From the NCBI GenBank assembly GCA_002419505.1, contig DIGF01000008.1:1899-11648 (forward strand): a DNA stretch of 9,750 nt, read 5' to 3'. This DNA comes from Caryophanales bacterium UBA5729. Its GTDB lineage: Bacteria > Bacillota_I > Bacilli_A > Izemoplasmatales > Hujiaoplasmataceae. Each line of letters opens with the position of its first letter. The first letter of the stretch is position 1. A program made the position numbers and the translations under genes. The notes beneath the pieces were generated by a model. It was not told the DNA's origin, did not search any database, and saw only the letters and a program-made list of their open reading frames with translations. This document shows positions 1-5,844 of this stretch, in pieces.

Positions 1-1226
1 TTGTATTTGTCAGTATCTTCTTTAAAGAAACCGCCAATCCAAGGCCAAGCTAAAAATTCCATGCTCATTGAGTGAATTTCAGCTGCTTCATAAGTTGGCC
101 AACGATAAGCAGGATAATTATCCCGACTTGAAAATACTTGAAAAGCATGTCCGGCTTCATGAGTTAAAACATCAACATCATGGCTTGTGCCATTGAAGTT
201 AGCAAAAATAAACGGAGTTTTATACTTAGCTATATAAGTGCAATATCCTCCACCCGCTTTTCCAGGAACAGAATCTAAATCAAGTAAATCTTGAGAGATC
301 ATAAAGTTAATGAACTCGCCGGTTTCTTTAGACATTTCTTCATACATGTTTTTAGCGATGTTAACCTGCCAAGCTCTATCACCTTTAGGCGTAGGATTGC
401 CATTGATAAAGGAAAGTGCCAAATCATAAGATTTTGGATTTTCAATACCAATTCTCTTTGCAGCTCTTTGCTTTAAACTAGCAACTAATGGAACTACATC
501 GCGATAAATTTGGTCGCGATAAGTTTTAACGTCAAGGTGATTATAATCTAATCTGCCTAAACGATCATAACCAAGTTGGATATAATTCTCATAGCCTAAT
601 TGTTCAGCAATATCAGTTCTAACTTTAACCATCTCATCATAGATCTTATCTAATTGGTTTTCATTTTTAGCAAAAAAATCTGAAACTTTTAATTGAGCTT
701 GGTGACGAATGTTACGATCTAAATTTTGTAAGAAAGGACCCATTTGACTGAGGTTATATACTCCACCCTCAAATTCAATTTCAGCTGAAGCGAGCAACTT
801 AGAATACTCGGTTGATAACTTGTTTTCTTTTTGCAGCAGCGGAATTATTTTAGGGTCAAAAGTTTTTTGAGCTAGTTCAGCTTGTTTAAACATCAATTCC
901 CCAAATTCTTTTTCCAATGACTTGCGGTTTCTTGATTTGATGATCTTTTGTGAAAATATATGTTCATATTGTTGCAATTGAGGAATGTTTTCGTTAAAGA
1001 AATCTTGTTCTTTTTCATAGAACTCATCTTTAGTGTTCAAAGAGTTGCGAATTGAAACCAAAGTAATCATGCTTTCCATTTCATCATTTAGATCATAGAT
1101 TTCTTTAATAGCCTTAACTTCCTCCTCATAACTTACATCTTCACCGATTACAGCTAGTAACGCTTGAATTTTTTTTATGAACTCCTCGATATTTGGACGC
1201 TCATATTTAAAATCTTTAAATTTCAA
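1..1226 (-). CDS. M3-family zinc oligoendopeptidase (3' end outside window)
   Basis: This is a cytoplasmic thimet-oligopeptidase-type metallopeptidase (family M3) that cuts short peptides. The reading frame starts with TTG at 1226-1224, preceded by the ribosome binding site AAAGGAAG on the minus strand, and stays open to the window edge, giving about 408 residues. Members of the non-PepF M3 group it resembles are about 560 residues, so roughly the last quarter is missing because of the window, not a mutation. The zinc motif HEAGH lies at residues 356-360 (bases 161-147). It is followed by the conserved stretch YRWPTYEAAEIHSMSMEF, in which Glu383 is the likely third zinc ligand. The N-terminal 200 residues are charged and helical, as is usual for the family. 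It lies 94 bp downstream of the YjbQ-family gene on the same strand and may be read with it. The family call is firm; the exact substrates cannot be told. Confidence 0.93.
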   Translation of the reverse strand, partial: MKFKDFKYERPNIEEFIKKIQALLAVIGEDVSYEEEVKAIKEIYDLNDEMESMITLVSIRNSLNTKDEFYEKEQDFFNENIPQLQQYEHIFSQKIIKSRNRKSLEKEFGELMFKQAELAQKTFDPKIIPLLQKENKLSTEYSKLLASAEIEFEGGVYNLSQMGPFLQNLDRNIRHQAQLKVSDFFAKNENQLDKIYDEMVKVRTDIAEQLGYENYIQLGYDRLGRLDYNHLDVKTYRDQIYRDVVPLVASLKQRAAKRIGIENPKSYDLALSFINGNPTPKGDRAWQVNIAKNMYEEMSKETGEFINFMISQDLLDLDSVPGKAGGGYCTYIAKYKTPFIFANFNGTSHDVDVLTHEAGHAFQVFSSRDNYPAYRWPTYEAAEIHSMSMEFLAWPWIGGFFKEDTDKY

Positions 1227-1265
1227 AATAACACTTCCTTTCGTTGTTATAATTTTATCATAAAC

Positions 1266-1285
1266 ACAAGTTTTTTCCCACTTGT
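1266..1285 (-). terminator. weak hairpin between the YjbQ-family gene and the peptidase gene
   Basis: Read on the minus strand, arms ACAAGT and ACTTGT form a 6-bp stem with an 8-nt loop (GGGAAAAA), followed by a U-poor stretch (GTTTATGATAAAATT). It lies after the stop of the YjbQ-family gene and about 40 bp before the peptidase start. It could be a leaky terminator or part of the peptidase leader. The poor U-tract keeps confidence low. I found no convincing -35/-10 pair for the peptidase in this gap. Confidence 0.28.
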
Positions 1286-1320
1286 AGATACTTAAAAAAT
1301 AAATAAACGTAATAAACAAA

Positions 1321-1737
1321 CTACTCGCCAATGATCTTAATCAGCACTCGTTTTTTTCTCAAACCATCAAATTCACCATAAAAAATTCTTTCCCAAGGTC
1401 CAAAATCAAGCTTGCCTTCAGTGACAGCGCAGACAACTTCTCTACCCATTATTTGCCTTTTTATGTGAGCGTCTGCGTTATCTTCATAGCCGTTATGGGC
1501 ATATTGCGAATAAGGTTTTTCTGGAGCCAATTTTTCTAGAAAATTTTCGAAATCACTTAACAATCCAAATTCATCATCATTGATAAAAACAGAAGCAGTA
1601 ATATGCATCGCATTTACTAAAACCAAACCTTCTTTAATATCACTCTCATCAATAGCTGATTGAACTTCTTTTGTTATATTAACAAATTCTCGACGTTTTT
1701 TGGTAGTGAACCATAATTCTTTTTTATAACTTTTCAA
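1321..1737 (-). CDS. yjbQ: YjbQ/UPF0047-family protein (secondary thiamine-phosphate synthase type)
   Basis: A 138-residue cytoplasmic protein of the YjbQ (UPF0047) family, the usual family length. Members have weak thiamine-phosphate synthase activity in E. coli tests, but the physiological role is not settled. Visible family marks are the NAMHITASVFIN block with His45, the NADAHIKRQIMG block with His91, and the C-terminal pattern KLDFGPWERIFYGEFDGLRKKR at about 109-130. The start is TTG at 1737-1735, preceded on the minus strand by GTGAGGGG with about 5 nt spacing. The stop is TAG. The first 14 bp overlap the end of the upstream membrane protein gene, so translation is probably coupled. No thiamine genes are visible nearby, so a thiamine role here is only a family-based suggestion. 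Confidence 0.88.
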   Translation of the reverse strand: MKSYKKELWFTTKKRREFVNITKEVQSAIDESDIKEGLVLVNAMHITASVFINDDEFGLLSDFENFLEKLAPEKPYSQYAHNGYEDNADAHIKRQIMGREVVCAVTEGKLDFGPWERIFYGEFDGLRKKRVLIKIIGE

Positions 1738-2410
1738 CTTTACCCCTCACTTTCATTTTGGAAATCGTAAGAATCAACCCTAACGCAATCGATAAAAAAC
1801 CAGCACTTAAAATCCGGTAGTTTTCTGGTAGCAAAAAAGTTATTGTATGTGCAGGGATCCAAAATAAAGGAATAGTCTTCAAAACAATAAATCCGAAGAA
1901 ATTATTCCAGTCAATTTTATTGATAACCTCAGTGCCTTTCACTCTAAAAATACCTTTTAACTTACCTTCACCCAAATCGATATAATTATCGGTAACTCTG
2001 TGGAGAATCATAAATGTTGGTGCGAAGATTAAATTTAAGAATAAACTAGTTAGAAAAGCGAGATAAATCTTCTCAATTAAAGTTCCACTGCTTAGCGCCG
2101 GAAGCAAACCGCTTATAACCGCCTGTTTTACACCTTGATCAAAAATTTTAAACACTAAAACAAAACTCATACCTAAAAAGCCCCAAACTATAAAACGGTA
2201 AATTAGCCCTTTTTTAGAAAAATAATTACCCGAGATAATTCTTGAAGCTAATAACTCTCCATAGGTAGCTAATATTGAAGTTTTTATGAAACCTAATAAA
2301 TATGGATAATTGTTGCTGGAAATCTCAATAAAACTTCTTGTTTCAGGAATGATAAGTAAAGCAATTATACCTAAAAAAATCAAAATAAAAACCACATCTA
2401 TTTTTTTCAT
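1724..2410 (-). CDS. polytopic membrane protein resembling the Mpv17/PMP22 group
   Basis: A 228-residue integral membrane protein of unproven function. Hydrophobic segments are visible at about residues 5-22, 37-55, 72-90, 113-136, 171-195 and 199-217. The pattern LKTIPLFWIPAHTITFLLPENYRIL (about 177-201, conserved W, P, H, F, P and R spacing), followed by a last hydrophobic helix, resembles the C-terminal signature of Mpv17/PMP22-type proteins (W-x-P-x-x-Q/H-x-x-x-F-x-x-P-x-x-x-R). An N-terminal YPYLLGFIKTSILATYGELLASRI segment fits the same family's first half. The start ATG at 2410-2408 is preceded by a good GGAGGATAG site and a TATAAT box about 20 bp upstream. It is the first gene of a minus-strand unit with the YjbQ-family gene. 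The membrane location is sure; the family call is moderate and biochemical function is unknown. Confidence 0.62.
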   Translation of the reverse strand: MKKIDVVFILIFLGIIALLIIPETRSFIEISSNNYPYLLGFIKTSILATYGELLASRIISGNYFSKKGLIYRFIVWGFLGMSFVLVFKIFDQGVKQAVISGLLPALSSGTLIEKIYLAFLTSLFLNLIFAPTFMILHRVTDNYIDLGEGKLKGIFRVKGTEVINKIDWNNFFGFIVLKTIPLFWIPAHTITFLLPENYRILSAGFLSIALGLILTISKMKVRGKVEKL

Positions 2411-2429
2411 ATCTATCCTCCAGTTTTTT

Positions 2430-2458
2430 ATTATAACATTTAATTATTGTTTTTTTAA
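2430..2458 (-). promoter_or_regulatory. sigma-A-type promoter for the minus-strand unit
   Basis: On the minus strand a perfect TATAAT occupies 2435-2430. A 4/6 match to TTGACA (TTAAAA, 2458-2453) lies 17 bp further upstream. Transcription would start around 2423, almost at the ribosome binding site (2421-2415) of the membrane protein gene, giving a very short leader. The -35 part is weak, in an AT-rich region. Confidence 0.5.
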
Positions 2459-2466
2459 TCAAGCCG

Positions 2467-2494
2467 TTTAAAAAACATATTGTTTTAGTATAAT
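2467..2494 (+). promoter_or_regulatory. sigma-A-type promoter for the methyltransferase gene
   Basis: A perfect TATAAT at 2489-2494 has a 4/6 match to TTGACA (TTTAAA, 2467-2472) 16 bp upstream. It points away from the minus-strand promoter. The ribosome binding site GAAGAGG (2504-2510) and ATG at 2518 follow at normal spacing. An inverted repeat (2449-2458 with 2467-2476) overlaps both -35 regions. Confidence 0.55.
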
Positions 2495-2517
2495 AGGTAA
2501 AGTGAAGAGGTCTTAAT

Positions 2518-3231
2518 ATGAAAAAGTTGAAAGTTTACTTAACTAATTTTCCTCAAGCCAAAATTTTAGATATCGGTACAGGACGCGGGAATTTCATTTC
2601 GCTTATTGATTATATTTATAATGATTACAGCGAAATAATTGGAATTGATGTTCTGGATTATCTTTTAGACATGAATCGAGAAAACTTTAAAACTAACCCT
2701 AAAATCAAATTCATTGAAGATGATATTTTGAATACTAATCTAGCAAAAGAGTCTTTTGATGTCATTTGTTTATCCAACACACTACATCATTTAGAAAACA
2801 TTAAAGCGACTTTTAGGGAAATGCGAAGGCTTTTAAAACCTCAAGGCATCATCATTGTCAATGAAATGATTTCCGATAATCTTAATGAAAAGCAAATATC
2901 TCATAAGTTATTGCATCATTTTGCAGCTAAAGTAGACATGCGATTCGGTAACTATCATCAAGCAACATTCACGGAGAATCAAATTAAGAAAACATTGAGT
3001 GAATTAGCCGATTTATCGATGATAGATACTTGGAAATTGGATATAGACTTATCAAATGAAGCTGAAGATACTAACCAATTGGTAAAAATTATTGATCGCT
3101 TGCTAGAACAAGTCAAGGTCTGCGATGATTATGAAGTTTTTCTCGAAGAGGCTAATGAGATAAAAACATATTTAAAGAATAACGGTTTTGATAATGCTAC
3201 TCAAGTAGTTCTAGTTTTAAAAAGGGTTTAA
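2518..3231 (+). CDS. class I SAM-dependent methyltransferase
   Basis: A 237-residue soluble methyltransferase with the Rossmann-type fold. Motif I, ILDIGTGRGNF (about 16-26), is the glycine-rich loop for S-adenosylmethionine. IGIDV (about 41-45) provides the acidic residue (Asp44) expected to hold the ribose hydroxyls. IEDDI (66-70) is the usual adenine-side acidic position. FDVICLSNTLHHL (80-92) and LLKPQGIIIVNEM (105-117) are motifs IV and post-IV, as seen in Methyltransf_11/25-type proteins. The C-terminal 110 residues, charged and helical, do not match a substrate domain I know, so the acceptor molecule is unknown. The ATG at 2518 is supported by GAAGAGG at 7 nt spacing. It appears to be a single-gene unit, with its own promoter and a possible terminator after the TAA stop. 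Confidence 0.87.
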   Translation: MKKLKVYLTNFPQAKILDIGTGRGNFISLIDYIYNDYSEIIGIDVLDYLLDMNRENFKTNPKIKFIEDDILNTNLAKESFDVICLSNTLHHLENIKATFREMRRLLKPQGIIIVNEMISDNLNEKQISHKLLHHFAAKVDMRFGNYHQATFTENQIKKTLSELADLSMIDTWKLDIDLSNEAEDTNQLVKIIDRLLEQVKVCDDYEVFLEEANEIKTYLKNNGFDNATQVVLVLKRV

Positions 3232-3236
3232 AAGTA

Positions 3237-3268
3237 AAGCAATATATTGTCTTTGCTTATTGTTTTTT
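3237..3268 (+). terminator. possible intrinsic terminator after the methyltransferase gene
   Basis: Arms AAGCAA (3237-3242) and TTGCTT (3253-3258) form a 6-bp stem with a 10-nt loop, followed by ATTGTTTTTT. It begins six bases after the stop codon. The stem is short, so termination may be partial. The U-tract overlaps the proposed -35 of the next gene. Confidence 0.42.
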
Positions 3269-3288
3269 AGTAATTAATAATATATAAT
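3260..3288 (+). promoter_or_regulatory. promoter for the S41-like lipoprotein gene
   Basis: A TTGTTT box (3260-3265) and a perfect TATAAT (3283-3288) are separated by exactly 17 bp. The expected transcript start near 3295 leaves a leader of about 40 nt that holds a strong AAGGAGG ribosome binding site (3319-3325), 9 nt before the TTG start at 3335. Confidence 0.62.
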
Positions 3289-3334
3289 ATTAAAAATACA
3301 ATTTTACATACATTTTTTAAGGAGGTTTGTTAAA

Positions 3335-5566
3335 TTGAAAAAAATCTTAAGCTTTGTATTAATGTCGCTTTTGTTATTTGGGGTTGTCGCCTGTGGTAAT
3401 GTTACAACTACACAACCGACGACTCAGGCACCAACAACAGTAGCTCCGACCACTACGCAACCGCCGACGACTGCGCCAACAACGATTATCGACCTAGCTC
3501 CGCAATTTTTAGGGGTTGAGGACCGCACTATTGTTGAGGGAGAAGAAATAGACGTTTTAGAAGGGATAACTGCTGTTGACGATGTTGATGGAATTATCAG
3601 TGAGATTGATTATACAACTGATTTAGATATCAATGTTGTTGGTGAATATACAGTTAACCTTACAGTTACGGATTCATTTGGTAATATAACCAATGCATCT
3701 TTTACAATTACTGTCACTGAACGAGAATTAACTATTGAAGAAATAGTTGCTCTAGATGTTGAAGCGATTGTCTTAACCAATCCAGGATTAGTTTTACCTA
3801 AATGGAGTAGTAATGGAACGTTATTCTTTTGGTCTTCAAATATTCCAACAGTAATTACCGGTGAAGGTTATGTTATTAATCCGCCAGTAGGAGCCGAACC
3901 AGTTGAAGTTACTTTAACTTTAAGCGCTAGTAAATCTGGATACATTTTAACTAAAGAGTTTTTTATAACTGTAGAACCAAATCCAGAGGTTACTGTTACT
4001 AGCAGAACTACTTTACCTTTCGAAGGGACTTCAACCGAATATATAGTTGGAAATCAAGAGGCTGTTGATATTTTCTTTGTCGATAATGGAAGTGTTCCTT
4101 ATATTGATATTGAAACTTTCTTGAATCTAATTGATGGAGCTATCGAATCAAATCTAATTTATTATGAATACCCTGAAGAAGATGTTATGGTTATTAAATA
4201 TGATTACGAATACATGGATGATGATGGAGTAACTCCAATTGTGGAAACATATAGTGCGGTAATTAATTTTACCGATAATACACTTACTGTTCAAACTTTT
4301 GATTTCTTTTCAGGATACATAGCTTCGACAGAGTCGAATTATGGAGAAGGGTTAAACTATGTAGATTTTTATTCTCGTGATGCTCATGAAGTAGTTATGC
4401 AACTTGGAAATTACAATATTGATTTGACTATATATGAAGAGGGCGAAGATAAGTTTTATTTAATGCCTTTGCATGTTGCTAATAGAATCTTTGCTGGAGA
4501 TATTTATTATGACGTTTATTATAACGGCGATAAACTCTGGGGTATTGATACTTTCGTAATTAGCAGTAAAAGCAATCCGGCATTAATAACTCAAATTCAA
4601 ACAAGCTCATTTAATACCGCAACCGCACCTAAAGATATGAAATTAGCGACTTATCATTTCTTAGCCTTTGTAATGGATTATTATTACGGTTTAAAACCTG
4701 ATAAAGGTTATGAAACTTTTTATGATAGATTATATGCGAGAGCAAAATCAATTATTGAAGGTACTGATACAAATCTTTATAATAATATCTTCAAAGTAGC
4801 TTATGGAATGGATGATTTACACACTTCATATCAATTTGATGGTTACTGGCAAGCACCTAGAGTTCCTGGATTATCAATTAGTGATTTAGGACCTAAATCA
4901 ACTGCTTTCTATGAGTATTTATGGGGTATTCAAGATGCTTTAGAATTAAAGTTTGGTAGTCTTGATTTGCCTGAATATTCTTTATTAAACAATAATACAG
5001 TAGCTGTTATTCACTTAACTGGATTTACAATTGACACACCAAATGATTTCAAGGCTATTTTAGATAGTTTGCCTGCGACTGTAGAAGATGTTGTAGTAGA
5101 TTTATCTTATAACACAGGTGGCAATATCGGGGCTGTGTTTAGAATATTTGGTTATATGACCGAAGAAACGTTCATGTATCATTCACAAAATCCTGCTGAT
5201 GGGTCTGCATACACTTATTATATTGAGAGCGATTATGTCGCATACGATTATAATTGGTATGTTTTAACCTCAGGAGTAACCTTTAGTGCTGCAAACTTAT
5301 TCGCTTCTATGGCTAAAGAATTAGGCATTCCGATTCTTGGACAAAAATCAAGCGGTGGAGCTTGTTCGATTGGTGTAATTATCAATCCGGACGGATCTGC
5401 AATCATGATTAGTACAAATAATGTTTTAAGTACTAGAAGCGGCAATGAGATTGATGGTTATGTTTATACAAGCGTTGAAAATGGAGTTCCAGTAGATTAT
5501 TCAATGAATGATGTTACCAGTGATAATGAACTTATCAATAAGATTAATCAAATAAAAGGGCAGTAA
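3335..5566 (+). CDS. surface lipoprotein with Ig-like domains and an S41-type peptidase domain
   Basis: A 743-residue exported lipoprotein. Residues 1-19 are a signal peptide ending in the lipobox GVVAC, with Cys20 as lipid attachment site. Residues 24-50 are a Thr/Pro/Gln-rich linker. About 54-128 is an Ig-like domain of the DUF5011/HYR kind (VGEYTVNLTVTDSFGN). About 130-214 resembles an atrophied bacterial Ig domain (KWSSNGTLFFWSSNI, SGYILTKEFFITV). About 220-440 is not recognised; NGSVPYIDIETFLNLI and LMPLHVANRIF faintly recall copper-amine-oxidase N-terminal-like modules. About 455-735 looks like a tail-specific (S41) peptidase: MDDLHTSY with His496, VVVDLSYNTGGN (587-597), TFSAANLFA with likely nucleophile Ser651, and GQKSSGGAC with likely base Lys671. 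No PDZ domain is apparent. The TTG start fits a strong AAGGAGG site and the signal peptide. It probably cuts proteins or peptides at the cell surface; substrate unknown. No strong terminator follows. Confidence 0.8.
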   Translation: MKKILSFVLMSLLLFGVVACGNVTTTQPTTQAPTTVAPTTTQPPTTAPTTIIDLAPQFLGVEDRTIVEGEEIDVLEGITAVDDVDGIISEIDYTTDLDINVVGEYTVNLTVTDSFGNITNASFTITVTERELTIEEIVALDVEAIVLTNPGLVLPKWSSNGTLFFWSSNIPTVITGEGYVINPPVGAEPVEVTLTLSASKSGYILTKEFFITVEPNPEVTVTSRTTLPFEGTSTEYIVGNQEAVDIFFVDNGSVPYIDIETFLNLIDGAIESNLIYYEYPEEDVMVIKYDYEYMDDDGVTPIVETYSAVINFTDNTLTVQTFDFFSGYIASTESNYGEGLNYVDFYSRDAHEVVMQLGNYNIDLTIYEEGEDKFYLMPLHVANRIFAGDIYYDVYYNGDKLWGIDTFVISSKSNPALITQIQTSSFNTATAPKDMKLATYHFLAFVMDYYYGLKPDKGYETFYDRLYARAKSIIEGTDTNLYNNIFKVAYGMDDLHTSYQFDGYWQAPRVPGLSISDLGPKSTAFYEYLWGIQDALELKFGSLDLPEYSLLNNNTVAVIHLTGFTIDTPNDFKAILDSLPATVEDVVVDLSYNTGGNIGAVFRIFGYMTEETFMYHSQNPADGSAYTYYIESDYVAYDYNWYVLTSGVTFSAANLFASMAKELGIPILGQKSSGGACSIGVIINPDGSAIMISTNNVLSTRSGNEIDGYVYTSVENGVPVDYSMNDVTSDNELINKINQIKGQ

Positions 5567-5684
5567 CAATGGCTTCTTGAATAAAAAAACTTATCAAAAT
5601 GAAGATTTTTATTTATTTTCACTCTAGACAGCAGAAAAAACCTGGGAAAATGTTGAGAATATCATGAATTTTTTTAAAGGTTTC

Positions 5685-5713
5685 TTTACACCTTTTAAAT
5701 TATGTGTTATAAT
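5685..5713 (+). promoter_or_regulatory. strong extended -10 promoter for the peptide-binding lipoprotein gene
   Basis: TTTACA (5685-5690), a 17-bp spacer and a perfect TATAAT (5708-5713) are present, with TG placed one base before the -10 (TGTTATAAT), the extended -10 form. This is the best promoter in the window and suits a highly expressed binding protein. Transcription from about 5720 would leave a leader of roughly 125 nt before the TTG at 5845. Confidence 0.75.
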
Positions 5714-5720
5714 TACTTAA

Positions 5721-5772
5721 CAGTTTTCTAGGTCTAGTTGTCCAGTTTTCTATCAAATAGGGTGATTAGACT
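5721..5772 (+). other. direct repeat and imperfect stem-loop in the leader of the binding-protein gene
   Basis: The 10-bp sequence CAGTTTTCTA occurs at 5721-5730 and again at 5743-5752, 22 bp apart (about two helical turns). Overlapping it, 5731-5743 can pair with 5760-5772 (13 pairs, five of them G-U), and after an A-A mismatch 5745-5748 pairs with 5755-5758, leaving a 6-nt loop. The repeat sits at the expected transcription start, so it could be an operator or a leader RNA structure. I do not recognise it as a known riboswitch class. Confidence 0.35.
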
Positions 5773-5844
5773 GATATACTTTTCATGTAAAATGAAATTT
5801 ATATAAACTGAAAAAATTAGAAGTAAAAAGAGAGGAGAAAAAAA

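Noticed and set aside
291..476. Plus-strand open frame inside the M3 peptidase gene
   Set aside because: It lies fully opposite a convincing peptidase frame with a zinc motif and shows no protein features of its own.
5248..5445. Minus-strand open frame opposite the S41 catalytic region
   Set aside because: Shadow of a strongly conserved coding region; no start signal. The same reasoning removes minus-strand frames at 6264-6536, 7357-7563 and 7971-8174.
5596..5619. Stem AAAAT/ATTTT with GAAG loop followed by T-rich DNA after the S41-like gene, as a terminator
   Set aside because: Only five A-T pairs; too weak in DNA this AT-rich to list as a terminator, though some end of transcription is expected here.
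5638..5683. AAACCT/AGGTTT inverted repeat just upstream of the binding-protein promoter
   Set aside because: Six pairs with a 34-nt loop; expected by chance in such a sequence and no U-tract follows.
5567..5844. A small gene between the two lipoproteins
   Set aside because: ATG codons at 5570 and 5651 open frames of only a few codons without ribosome binding sites.
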